DNA of 64,000 nucleotides, from positions 19,502-83,501 of the forward strand of contig JAQYWR010000037.1 of the NCBI GenBank assembly GCA_029379225.1, in the 5' to 3' direction. This DNA is from Nostoc sp. S4 (GTDB lineage: Bacteria; Cyanobacteriota; Cyanobacteriia; Cyanobacteriales; Nostocaceae). Made by a program: the position numbers and the translations under genes. Under the pieces are notes generated by a model. The model was given only the letters and a program-made list of their open reading frames with translations. It ran no database searches and was not told the DNA's origin. Positions 53,476 to 62,433 of this stretch are shown one piece after another (positions within the stretch are counted from its first letter, which is position 1; every line of letters begins with the position of its first letter).

Positions 53476-55062
53476 ATGAGCCTGTGCATCAATCCTCACT
53501 GCCCAAACCCGCAAAATCGTGATAATGAACTTTTTTGTCTTAGTTGTGGCTCAGAATTACTACTACAAGGGCGTTATCGGGTACTGCATCATTTAGGAGG
53601 TGGTGGCTTTGCAGTGACATTTGAGGTGAACGAAGTACGAAATAACATCCCTAAAGTCCTCAAAGTCTTAATTAACAATCAACAAAAAGCAATCGAGCTT
53701 TTTCAACGAGAAGCTGAGGTTTTGGCGAAGCTCAATCATTCTGGTATTCCCAAAGTTGAGCGCGATGCTTACTTTGTCTATTTTCCCAGAAACAGCAAAA
53801 ATCCAATCCATTGTCTGGTTATGGAAAAAATTGTGGGCATAGACTTGCAGAAATATATGGAAAACCGAGGTATGCGAGTCATTGACCAAAATTTAGCTAT
53901 TCAATGGCTCAGGGAATTAGTAACTATTTTGCATCAAGTACACAACCAGAACTTTTTTCACAGGGATATCAAGCCACCTAACATTATGCTTAGGGCAACT
54001 AGTGAACTAGCACTTATTGACTTTGGTACAGCACGGGAAGTTACACAAACTTATCATTTTGCACAGGGTCAAGGTCAGGTCACAGGGATTGTTTCTGCGG
54101 GTTACACGCCAATAGAACAAATGAACGGTCAGGCTGTTCCTCAGTCAGATTTTTTTGCCTTGGGGCGAACATTTGTATATTTGCTAACAGGCAAACAACC
54201 TCTAGATTCAGAGATTTACAACCATGAGAATAATGAGCTACGCTGGCGCAATCAAGCACCACATATATTGCAGCCGCTAGCAGATTTGCTAGATGAGATG
54301 ATGGCGCATAGACCTCACCAGCGCCCCGCTAACACAGAAGTAATTTTGCAACGGTTAGCAGAAATTGACATCTCTTTAAATTCGCCTCCAGTAAGACCAC
54401 CGTTGTTGGCTAATACTTTTGCAGGTATACCGACACAGGTAAAAAGTACGTCTGGGTCACCAACACCTTTACGAGCCAAAGTTCAAATAACAGTCAGCGA
54501 ACGTAACTTTTGGCTGCGGTGGGTGTTAGCAAATCTTGTGGGTTGCACATTAGTTATTTTGGTGCCTTACTTTTCTTACCAAGCTAATGCCAACTTTGGC
54601 AGCGCATGGTTCATAGGTGGTTTATTGGCCGCTTTGGTTAGTACTATGCAATGGTTAGTTTTACGGCAAAAAGTTTACCAAGCAGCTTCGTGGATTCTGG
54701 GAACTACCGCTGGCTTTGCTGTCGGCGCTGTCATGAGCTATGTTGTGACATATAATTTGTCTGAAAATAACAGAGAAGCGATCGCTTTTGTTGGAGCTAT
54801 AATTGTTGCTTCACTTGGACAGTGGTTAGTACTGCGGCGGCATGTCCACAAGGCTGGGTGGTGGATGTTGACAACTCCTATCAGTTGTGCAGTGAGCTTT
54901 TTTGTGACTATTCTTGCGATCGGATTTTTAAGTTCGGCTCCGGGTGGTTCTGCAAGCTTTTACACCGTAGTTTTCGTCGGTGCTGTCTTAGGTGGTGTTT
55001 TCGGAGTATTGACAGGAGCAGTTCTAGTTACACTATTGCGACATCCTATTTCCAAAATATAG
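53476..55062 (+). CDS. 4-Cys Ser/Thr protein kinase with C-terminal membrane domain
   Basis: 528 residues from ATG 53476 (MSLCINPHCPNPQNRDNELF). An upstream TTG would add nine residues ahead of the conserved start. N-terminal cysteines (C-x4-C and C-x2-C) form the 4-Cys motif. The kinase domain at ~33-305 has GGGGFAVTF, KVLKVL, HRDIKPPNIML and LIDFGTAREV with GYTPIEQMNG activation segment. The C-terminal ~165 residues form six or so membrane helices (WVLANLVGCTLVILVPYF; GAVLGGVFGVLTGAVLVTLL). Predicted membrane-bound signalling kinase. The target is unknown. Confidence 0.9.
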   Translation: MSLCINPHCPNPQNRDNELFCLSCGSELLLQGRYRVLHHLGGGGFAVTFEVNEVRNNIPKVLKVLINNQQKAIELFQREAEVLAKLNHSGIPKVERDAYFVYFPRNSKNPIHCLVMEKIVGIDLQKYMENRGMRVIDQNLAIQWLRELVTILHQVHNQNFFHRDIKPPNIMLRATSELALIDFGTAREVTQTYHFAQGQGQVTGIVSAGYTPIEQMNGQAVPQSDFFALGRTFVYLLTGKQPLDSEIYNHENNELRWRNQAPHILQPLADLLDEMMAHRPHQRPANTEVILQRLAEIDISLNSPPVRPPLLANTFAGIPTQVKSTSGSPTPLRAKVQITVSERNFWLRWVLANLVGCTLVILVPYFSYQANANFGSAWFIGGLLAALVSTMQWLVLRQKVYQAASWILGTTAGFAVGAVMSYVVTYNLSENNREAIAFVGAIIVASLGQWLVLRRHVHKAGWWMLTTPISCAVSFFVTILAIGFLSSAPGGSASFYTVVFVGAVLGGVFGVLTGAVLVTLLRHPISKI

Positions 55063-55187
55063 AAATTACTGCTTAAGTATTTGAGAAAATGAATACCTCT
55101 AGTTTGCTTAATGATTGAGGTAGTATATACTTTATGTAAATTCCTAAAGACAGGCTAAGCCTACCCAATGTTACTAATTCCTTGGTG

Positions 55188-55412
55188 TTAAACTAGATTA
55201 TCATCTGGCTTTGAAACGTTGCCAAACTTCTCCAGAAATTCTGGATAATTTCTCAACTCATCTAAAGACTGTAATGGTGGCATCTCAATCCAGTTTGCCT
55301 CTGTGTGTAACTTGTCCACATAGGTATAGAATGCTTCTAAATCATCTCGATGTGCTAAGACATAAGCATGTAGCTCTTTTCTACTCATTGCCTGAAAGTT
55401 AGGCTTACTCAT
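55188..55412 (-). CDS. DUF6887-type small protein
   Basis: 74 residues from ATG 55412. GGAGG lies 9 nt upstream of this ATG, while the longer frame to 55427 lacks that. The sequence MSKPNFQAMSRKELHAYVLA matches the DUF6887 N-terminus. Tail: IEMPPLQSLDELRNYPEFLE. Its ATG overlaps the stop of the DUF6888-type frame (ATGA), a coupling typical of this cyanobacterial gene pair. It may be a toxin-antitoxin-like or regulatory pair, but no activity is known. Confidence 0.8.
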   Translation of the reverse strand: MSKPNFQAMSRKELHAYVLAHRDDLEAFYTYVDKLHTEANWIEMPPLQSLDELRNYPEFLEKFGNVSKPDDNLV

Positions 55413-55528
55413 ACTACATACCTCCATTTACCATTGGGATATATTTCTATAATATTTTCCTCACCTGCTAAGAGAAACACATTTCCTGTGCGTTCATCTA
55501 TCCGAATCAGGTTTATAGACAAATACAT
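55409..55528 (-). CDS. DUF6888-type small protein
   Basis: 39 residues from ATG 55528: RIDERTGNVFLLAGEE then IEIYPNGKWRYVV, the typical core of DUF6888 proteins. The stop TGA overlaps the ATG of the DUF6887 gene (ATGA). In-frame sequence upstream of the ATG still looks like the family (PTLEQRTQCFILCYWLTK) back to an ATT at 55585 that has GAGG 7-10 nt before it. The true start may therefore be ATT 55585 (58 residues), or the ATG may have been lost. An upstream TGA limits the frame. Confidence 0.65.
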   Translation of the reverse strand: MYLSINLIRIDERTGNVFLLAGEENIIEIYPNGKWRYVV

Positions 55529-55695
55529 TTTCGTCAACCAATAGCACAATATAAAGCATTGTGTTCTTTGTTCGAGTGTAGGAATAATATATAAGCCTCA
55601 GTATTACTTATAAGAAAAAGCATAGCTCAATTTATATACAATTCTAAAGCAATGTCTACAACAAGCAACGTCTACGCAATTCTCCCAGTGCAATC

Positions 55696-56175
55696 ATGAC
55701 TAATATTCCCCAAATCGGACAACCAGCACCAAATTTCTCCACATCTGATGAAAATGACAATCCAGTAACTCTCTCTAACTTCAAAAGTAAATGGATTGTG
55801 CTTTATTTCTACCCCAAAGATGACACCCCTGGCTGTACCACCGAAGCAAAAGATTTCAGCGAATTGTATCAAGACTTCAGCGTACTCGAAGCCAGAATCT
55901 TAGGCGTGAGTCCAGATTCCGGTAAATCCCATTGTAAATTTATCAGCAAACATAACTTATCAATTATTCTTTTAAGCGACCCCGAACATATTTTGACAGA
56001 AGCTTATGGTGCTTGGTGCTTAAAGAAGTTTATGAGCAAAGAATATATGGGTGTGGTTCGCTCAACTTTTTTGATTTCACCTGATAGAATAATTGCCTAT
56101 GCTTGGCCAAATGTGAAAACTAAAGGTCATGCTCAGGCAGTTTTAACTAAATTACGGGAATTAGCAGCTACATAA
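55696..56175 (+). CDS. bcp: Peroxiredoxin, BCP/PrxQ type
   Basis: 159 residues. IGQPAPNFSTSDENDNPVTL, then YFYPKDDTPGCTTEAKDF with the peroxidatic Cys47. The resolving Cys that often lies five residues later is absent (CTTEA), so it works as a 1-Cys form or uses Cys81. BCP/PrxQ reduces H2O2 and organic peroxides with thioredoxin. FMSKEYMGVVRSTFLI is typical. Cytosolic. Stands alone on the plus strand. Confidence 0.92.
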   Translation: MTNIPQIGQPAPNFSTSDENDNPVTLSNFKSKWIVLYFYPKDDTPGCTTEAKDFSELYQDFSVLEARILGVSPDSGKSHCKFISKHNLSIILLSDPEHILTEAYGAWCLKKFMSKEYMGVVRSTFLISPDRIIAYAWPNVKTKGHAQAVLTKLRELAAT

Positions 56176-56336
56176 GCGCAACTGAATGCGAGTATAGTTA
56201 GTGAAAACGAGTTGTACAAAGTTGTAAATATCTTAAAAAAATTAGGTCAATTTTTAAGTTAATTATCTTTACTATTCATATCTGCGTTAATAAGGTTAGA
56301 TGTCATAATAATTATATTGCATCTTTTAAATACATT

Positions 56337-56963
56337 ATGGTTCAATTCATCCAAGCACAAAATGTCGAGCTTGCCTATCTGCAAGAAAGATTCGGTTTGC
56401 AGCTAGCCGAAGATGATAAATTTTTCTTAGAATGGCTTGAAAATCTCCCAGAAATTACAGATTTAGAAAAGCAGTATTTAGACAGAGTAAAACTTAATTT
56501 CCTCCGTTTAACCAAACGTCCTCCTTTGTCATAAGACACAGTAAAATTAGTAGTTTTATCCCCTTTGCTCGATCTAACTGGATTTTATGATGAGCCTTTT
56601 TATATTAGAAGCGAGCAATCAATCAAAATTTCCGCTGAAGATGAAGGAGAAATTATCAGAGGTAGGATTGATATTTTAGTTATTCAAGAAAAATTGTGGT
56701 TGTTAGTAATTGAATCTAAAAGACCGATTTTTTCTCTTTTAGAAACTATCCCACAAGCACTTGTTTATATGCTGGCGAGTCATAATTCTGAGAAACCTGT
56801 GTTTGGATTAGTAACTAGTGGAGAAGATTTTCAATTTATCAAGCTGATAGAACAAGATAAACCTAAGTATAGTTTATCTGATAAATTTACTTTGTCTAGG
56901 CGGGAAAATGAATTGTATAAAGTTCTAAGTGTATTAAAGAAATTGAGTCAAATTTTGAGTTAA
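56337..56963 (+). pseudogene. PD-(D/E)XK nuclease-like (HsdR N-domain) gene split by an in-frame TAA
   Basis: The frame starts MVQFIQAQNVELAYLQERFG and runs to TAA at 56532-56534, then continues in the same frame (DTVKLVVLSPLLDLTGFY) to 56963. Intact cyanobacterial homologues read straight through this point, so a single change (probably GAA to TAA) interrupts it. RIDILVIQEKLWLLVIESKR keeps the Asp and Glu-x-Lys of the PD-(D/E)XK fold. Intact proteins are ~208 residues and are often annotated as restriction subunit R. The cysteine desulfurase starts 3 nt after the end. Confidence 0.8.
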
Positions 56964-56966
56964 TTT

Positions 56967-58148
56967 ATGTCTATTCGCCCTATCTACCTCGATTGCCACG
57001 CTACTACACCTGTAGATGAACGGGTAGTAGCAGCGATGCTTCCTTATTTTACAGAGCATTTTGGCAACCCAGCCAGTATTAGTCATGTTTACGGTTGGGA
57101 AGCGGAAGCCGCTGTTAAACAAACACGAGAAATCTTAGCGGCAGCAATTAACGCCACTCCCGAAGAAATTGTCTTTACCAGTGGTGCGACAGAAGCGAAT
57201 AATTTAGCGATAAAAGGTGTTGCCGAAGCTTATTTTCAAAAAGGTCAGCATGTTATTACTGTTGCTAGTGAACATAGTGCTGTTCTTGACCCTTGCAATT
57301 ATTTAAAAACTCTGGGTTTTGAAATTACTATTTTGCCAGTTCAAAAAGATGGATTGATTGATTTAAATAAGCTAGAAAAAGCTTTCCGTCCAGAGACGAT
57401 TTTAGTATCGGTGATGGCTGCAAATAACGAAATAGGTGTGTTGCAACCATTAGCAGAAATTGGGGAAATGTGCCACGATCGCCAAATCATTTTTCACACC
57501 GACGCCGCCCAAGCTATTGGTAAAATTCCCTTGGACGTACAAGCGATGAAAATTGACTTAATGTCGCTTACAGCACATAAAGTATACGGACCAAAGGGCA
57601 TTGGAGCGTTATATGTCCGCAGGCGCAATCCCAGAGTACAACTGGCTCCACAGCAGCACGGTGGCGGACATGAACGGGGAATGCGTTCTGGTACTTTGTA
57701 TACACCGCAAATTGTCGGCTTTGGCAAAGCTGTAGAAATCGCTTTAGCAGAACAACCCACAGAAACCCAACGTCTCACTGAACTTAGGCAAAATTTGTGG
57801 GAACAACTTTCGCAACTTTCAGGAGTTCATCTCAACGGACATCCCCAAGCGCGATTGGCAGGAAACTTGAATATCAGCGTTGAAGGGGTGGATGGAGCCG
57901 CACTTTTGTTAGGATTGCAGCCAGTGATGGCGGTTTCTTCTGGTTCTGCTTGCTCCTCGGCAACCACCGCACCCTCCCATGTTCTCACCGCACTGGGACA
58001 TTCCCAAAAGCTTGCTTATGCATCAGTACGGTTTGGTATTGGCAGGTTTAATACACAAGAGGAAATTGATATTGTAGCGAAACATGCGATCGCCACTATT
58101 CAAAGTTTGCGTAATTCTGCTTTTATGGCTGTGGGGAGTGGGAATTAG
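56967..58148 (+). CDS. Cysteine desulfurase (NifS/IscS family)
   Basis: 393 residues of the class V PLP fold: YLDCHATTPVDERV, TSGATEANNLAIKG, HTDAAQAIGK, LTAHKVYGPKG with PLP Lys205, and SSGSACSSATTAPSH with the persulfide Cys329. It removes sulfur from cysteine for Fe-S clusters and thio-modified tRNA. Start ATG 56967 follows the split nuclease gene by 3 nt, so they were one transcript. No iscU or nif gene is next to it, so a housekeeping role is more likely than nitrogen fixation. Confidence 0.95.
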   Translation: MSIRPIYLDCHATTPVDERVVAAMLPYFTEHFGNPASISHVYGWEAEAAVKQTREILAAAINATPEEIVFTSGATEANNLAIKGVAEAYFQKGQHVITVASEHSAVLDPCNYLKTLGFEITILPVQKDGLIDLNKLEKAFRPETILVSVMAANNEIGVLQPLAEIGEMCHDRQIIFHTDAAQAIGKIPLDVQAMKIDLMSLTAHKVYGPKGIGALYVRRRNPRVQLAPQQHGGGHERGMRSGTLYTPQIVGFGKAVEIALAEQPTETQRLTELRQNLWEQLSQLSGVHLNGHPQARLAGNLNISVEGVDGAALLLGLQPVMAVSSGSACSSATTAPSHVLTALGHSQKLAYASVRFGIGRFNTQEEIDIVAKHAIATIQSLRNSAFMAVGSGN

Positions 58149-58272
58149 GTAGATTGGCATAGATATAGCCTAGCTGAAGTAGGGGCAAGACACGTTGTAA
58201 AGTTATCTAAAGGTAATTGCAAAAACCCCTGATTGACTCTTGTTTCACTTTTAAACTTAGTTCTAAATTGTT

Positions 58273-59016
58273 ATGTCTCAATCAGATCCGCCTTCAACAC
58301 ACAATACCTTCAACATTTCAGGTAGTTCAATTACAAACCTGACTGGCTCCGGTTCGATTCATTACAATGAAGCAATTCCTAAAGCAGAGAACCAGAACGC
58401 TCAAGTTCTTAATCAGCAGACTGTCCCTGAATCGAATTTAAGTAGAACGTCTGTGGTAAAAACCATTCTATTCCTAGCCGCCAATCCCAAAGGAACATCC
58501 CAACTTCGGCTGCAAGAAGAAGTGCGAGAAATTGACGCTGGATTACAAAGATCTAAACTGCGCGATCGCTTTTTGCTAGAGCAGAGATGGGCTGTGCGTA
58601 GTAGGGATGTCCAACGAGCTATGCTAGACTTCAGTCCCCAAATTGTCCATTTTTCTGGACATGGTGGAGGAGAAGAAGGTTTGGTACTAGAAGATGAAAC
58701 CGGAAATATCAAGTTTCTAGACGGAGATGCTTTGGCAAGCTTGTTTGAATTGTTTTCCGAACAGGTAGAGTGTGTTATTCTCAATGCCTGTTACTCGAAA
58801 GTTCAAGCAAAGGCGATTTCTTACCACGTCCCTTATGTAATTGGCATGAACAAAGCAATCGGTGACAACGCTGCTATTGAATTTGCTGTAGGTTTCTATG
58901 ATGCTCTAGCTTCTGGAAAGTCCGTTGAGTTTGCCTACAAATTCGGGTGTAGCAGCATCCGCATGGCGGGAATTGCAGAACACTTGACTCCTATTTTAGA
59001 GAAAAAGTCAAGCTAA
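58273..59016 (+). CDS. CHAT-domain caspase-like protein
   Basis: 247 residues. The N-terminal ~35 residues (NTFNISGSSITNLTGSGSIH) are a Gly/Ser/Asn-rich stretch like those at the start of cyanobacterial effector proteins. After a linker comes a CHAT-type domain: KTILFLAANPKGTSQLRLQE, IVHFSGHGGGEEGLVLED with His130, and CVILNACYSK with Cys173, the expected His-Cys dyad. CHAT proteases act in bacterial cell-death and immunity systems. No signal peptide. Convergent with the LamG/trypsin gene. Confidence 0.85.
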   Translation: MSQSDPPSTHNTFNISGSSITNLTGSGSIHYNEAIPKAENQNAQVLNQQTVPESNLSRTSVVKTILFLAANPKGTSQLRLQEEVREIDAGLQRSKLRDRFLLEQRWAVRSRDVQRAMLDFSPQIVHFSGHGGGEEGLVLEDETGNIKFLDGDALASLFELFSEQVECVILNACYSKVQAKAISYHVPYVIGMNKAIGDNAAIEFAVGFYDALASGKSVEFAYKFGCSSIRMAGIAEHLTPILEKKSS

Positions 59017-59042
59017 AAACATAGAGAAGTAACTTAACTAAT

Positions 59043-59864
59043 TTATCGATCTGCTTGTGTATTTGCACTCTCAATTTCTATAGACAGTTGAGGGATATTG
59101 CTATGATTTTTACCAGCTTTTCCAACAGGCGCAAGATTACTAACATTCGGATTTTCTTCATTTAGGTCATCTAATCGCCAATAACCGACTAGTCCCTCTG
59201 GATTGTCCTTTTGATGAACTTGCAAACGTCGATACATATTAGTCTGAATTTGATCCTGAGTTCGCGCTACTTTCCAAAGACGAACTTCTGCAATAAATCC
59301 ATTAAAGTAACTATCTTGGTCTTCAAGATTACTGCCACCAATATAAAGTTTTTCATTCGGTTCGCCAATTAGAGATTTAAACAAGCCCCAAGTTTTATAT
59401 TGTCCTCCTATTAAAACACTTTTTAGTTCTCCTTTTAAAACTACACAATTTTGCCGTAGCCCATCGATATATATTTCAATTTCTTCCTGAGATATACGAT
59501 TTTCTCCTGCTATTTTTCCCCAAGTAAATGCAATATGATGCCATCTGCGATCGCTGGGAGCTATTTCTTGTGTTTCTACTAAAGAAGCATACTGTTCATT
59601 CTTCAACTCTACATGAATTCTGCCATTAATCCAAGTAAGAGAGTAACCACGATTGACATCTTCTCTACCACTAATTAACCCATTTCCATAAATATGTTTT
59701 ATCCACGCTTCGATTGTAATCCCATCTTTAATACTTAAACCTGGATCGTTACCACAATCAATGCGCTCATGTTTGTCATCAAACTTGCGTGCATACGGTA
59801 ATAGTAAACAAGGAAAGTTCGATTGAATTAACCATTTTTCTTGGCTTTGCTGAATTACTTTCTC
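59043..59864 (-). pseudogene. In-frame continuation of the trypsin/LamG gene after a TAA
   Basis: The frame follows directly from the TAA at 59865-59867 of the gene above and is open for 273 codons without an ATG near its beginning. It encodes a second LamG domain: DDKHERIDCGNDPGLSIKDG, ITIEAWIKHIYGNGLISGRE, RRWHHIAFTWGK, FNGFIAEVRLWKVARTQDQI and GLVGYWRLDDLNEENPNVSN. A start at TTG 59606 would cut the domain in half, so separate translation from there is unlikely. It is either a read-through extension or a part lost by a nonsense change. Confidence 0.75.
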
Positions 59865-62402
59865 TTAATTCCAAGAAATTTCTTCCTCTTCACTCTGTTG
59901 AGTAATCCTATAAATTTGTGATGAAGAATCTATACTCTGTTTAAAGGCGAGGTTGTGTACTTTATCCCCTTCTCCTTCTTCAAATCGCCAGTACCCAATC
60001 AGTCCTGGTTCCTCTCCTGTTAATCGTCGTGACATATTTTTTTGAACATCTTCACAAGAAAGGACTTTATTCCATAAACGAACTTCTGCGATCGCTCCTC
60101 GGAAAAAACTCGATAAATTTCCTTTGAGTGGAAAATTAGGAATAGCAAGATTTTTACTAGAATAAGCACCTATAATTAAGGGACTGCCTCTGGTAAAATC
60201 TATACTTCTTTTAGTCCTCATAATGGAAAATTTTGAATTTTTAATATTATCAATTTCTCCAGTTATTTTACCTCCACAATCTTTACCATTTACATATATA
60301 TTTATTGAATCACCATTAAAAGTTATAGCAATGTGATTGAATTCACCAAATTGTATGACATTTTTCGTTGTCTGAAAATCAAAAGATTGAATTTTAGTCA
60401 GTATTCTTTGAGTCAGCGGCCCGAATACTCCGTCATTTTCTAATTCACACTCTCTTTGAAATTTCTTTACTGCTTCTCTAGTTAATTCATCAAATTCTCC
60501 ATGAAGTTCACCTGCGTATAAATCTAAATTTTTTAAAATATTTTGAAGTCCTTTAACTATTTCTCCTTTACTAGGTTTTTCCTCAACATGGATTGTCATG
60601 TTTTCTTTGTTAAGATCATCGTAATTTAATTTATATAGAGAAATAAAAGTAATTTGCGAATTCAAATTATCTAGAAGTTGAGGACTGATATCTACATCTG
60701 GTTTTTCAATTAAGTAATCAGATTTAAATTCTTCTATAGCTTTTTTGGTTAATTCATCTTCTTCACCACTCAGCTTCACATTGTAGTTAGTATTATTTTG
60801 TGGTCTCCATAACATTTGGAGAATTTTTTGTAGATTCAGAAGTACCTCTTGTTTACTTTTTGGTTCTTGTGGTAACTCTAAAGGCAGAGTAGGAAGAGTA
60901 TGCATTTTACTAAATAAAATAATTTTACCGTCAGTTGTTATATAAACACGCAAGCTGTCATAACCGAGTGTTGCAATTTTGTCATAACATTTACTTTGAT
61001 AGAATTTACTGAAAACAGTAGTCTCTACTTCATTCGAGTAAGGACAAATCCATGCTTCTATACTAAATTCTTCAATAGGATTTACATGTTGAAAGTTTTC
61101 TAAAAGTACATAATCATTAACTCCATCTAACTCAAGTGCAGATGGCAAAGGAGGATTATTTAGTTGTTCCGCAGTAACAACATAGTCTTGAATAAAGCTT
61201 CTTAATTTAGAATCGGCAAAACTTTTTATTTTTAAATCTTCAATAATTGGATAGATTCTAATACCTTGTTGTAAACTTTGTTTATGTGCATGATGTAATG
61301 CTACTAATTCCCAATTTTTATTAAATACAGGACTGCCAGAAGAGCCATAGTCAGAGTCTAATGTATATCTTAAAAATTTTTTGTAAATTCCATCATCAAT
61401 AATTTTATCATTATGTAATACAATTTTTTTATACATTCCTTTTGGATGTTGAACTATCAAAACCATATCTCCAGATATTTTTCTTTCTTTTTCTTCAAAT
61501 CCTATATATTGAAGTTGCTTCTCTGTAAATTTTTCTTCCTTAATTTGTGTGAATTCAGATTCATTTAAAGTAAACCCAGGAAGTATATTCCGATCGTCCT
61601 CTATCAGTTTAATCCAGCCAAATGAGTATCCAGGATGTTTAGTAAAGCTATTAGTTTTCAATTGAACAAGTGTATAATCTAAATTTGGATTAGAAATAAA
61701 TAGACTTTCTGTTTCTAATTTATAATTAATTAGTTGATCCGCATTTGCAAAATTATCCTCTATGTAATTAAATTGTGCTATGCATTGTTTAGCGATATTT
61801 TGACTTGAAATTACATGGTTATTAGTTAATAAATAATTTCCACCTACAAGAAATCCAGTTCCCCAAGCAATAGGGTTAAACTGAGATAAAAAAACATTAT
61901 TGATGTTTTCTTTCAAAAAAGTTAAAGCATTATTTTGTGGATGATAATTCTTAAAAAGCTCACTAGATACTGTCTTGGGAATAGAAAAAACTTCTTCTAT
62001 GTTACTTTGATTGGCAAAAATAGAACTATTATGACTTTCAATTATTTCCAGAAAATCCTTAAAATCTTTGAGTGAAAAGTTTCTCACTATTCGACAAACA
62101 GCTAAACTTGTTTTTTCTCCTATTGGTAAAAATGAAGTAGGTAAGAAATCAGGCGCATCTGTTAATGCAGAAATTAAAAAAGGTTGAATCGAGTGCATTC
62201 TTTCCTTGATTATTTCTATAAATCGAGCTTGGCGCTCTGTTTCTTTTTCAGGTTCTTGTTCCCATGTAATGCCTTCTTGTACCTCTCCAACATTTGATAA
62301 ATGTAATATATCCAAATGTATTGCATTTTCATTTACCCAAGTGTCTTTGGAATGATTATCTTTGTTATCATTGTTGCTTAATTTTGTGCTTTTATTTATC
62401 AT
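59865..62402 (-). CDS. Trypsin-like protease with LamG domain containing peptidoglycan-binding-like inserts
   Basis: 845 residues up to the TAA. Residues ~60-125 form a helical segment (FLISALTDAPDFLPTSFLPI) that may be an effector-associated adaptor. The trypsin-like domain at ~165-400 has catalytic His196 (LTNNHVIS), Asp242 (LDYTLVQL) and Ser357 (GSSGSPVF). A LamG domain starts at ~424 (LELDGVNDYVLLENFQHVNP), is interrupted by two peptidoglycan-binding-like segments at ~515-580 and ~610-672 (LHGEFDELTREAVKKFQREC), and resumes to ~820 (GAIAEVRLWNKVL; GLIGYWRFEEGEG). No signal peptide is evident. It is divergent from the membrane gene at 62434, only 31 nt away. Confidence 0.82.
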   Translation of the reverse strand: MINKSTKLSNNDNKDNHSKDTWVNENAIHLDILHLSNVGEVQEGITWEQEPEKETERQARFIEIIKERMHSIQPFLISALTDAPDFLPTSFLPIGEKTSLAVCRIVRNFSLKDFKDFLEIIESHNSSIFANQSNIEEVFSIPKTVSSELFKNYHPQNNALTFLKENINNVFLSQFNPIAWGTGFLVGGNYLLTNNHVISSQNIAKQCIAQFNYIEDNFANADQLINYKLETESLFISNPNLDYTLVQLKTNSFTKHPGYSFGWIKLIEDDRNILPGFTLNESEFTQIKEEKFTEKQLQYIGFEEKERKISGDMVLIVQHPKGMYKKIVLHNDKIIDDGIYKKFLRYTLDSDYGSSGSPVFNKNWELVALHHAHKQSLQQGIRIYPIIEDLKIKSFADSKLRSFIQDYVVTAEQLNNPPLPSALELDGVNDYVLLENFQHVNPIEEFSIEAWICPYSNEVETTVFSKFYQSKCYDKIATLGYDSLRVYITTDGKIILFSKMHTLPTLPLELPQEPKSKQEVLLNLQKILQMLWRPQNNTNYNVKLSGEEDELTKKAIEEFKSDYLIEKPDVDISPQLLDNLNSQITFISLYKLNYDDLNKENMTIHVEEKPSKGEIVKGLQNILKNLDLYAGELHGEFDELTREAVKKFQRECELENDGVFGPLTQRILTKIQSFDFQTTKNVIQFGEFNHIAITFNGDSINIYVNGKDCGGKITGEIDNIKNSKFSIMRTKRSIDFTRGSPLIIGAYSSKNLAIPNFPLKGNLSSFFRGAIAEVRLWNKVLSCEDVQKNMSRRLTGEEPGLIGYWRFEEGEGDKVHNLAFKQSIDSSSQIYRITQQSEEEEISWN

Positions 62403-62433
62403 AAAGTTACCTAAAGTTTAATTTAATAGATAC

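Noticed and set aside
56565..56963. Separate 132-codon gene beginning at a TTG
   Set aside because: It is the second part of the split nuclease gene. The in-frame sequence before it, back to the TAA, is homologous too.
59043..59606. Separate LamG gene starting at TTG 59606
   Set aside because: The LamG fold begins about 80 codons earlier in the same open frame, directly after the TAA of the trypsin gene, so this start would cut the domain.
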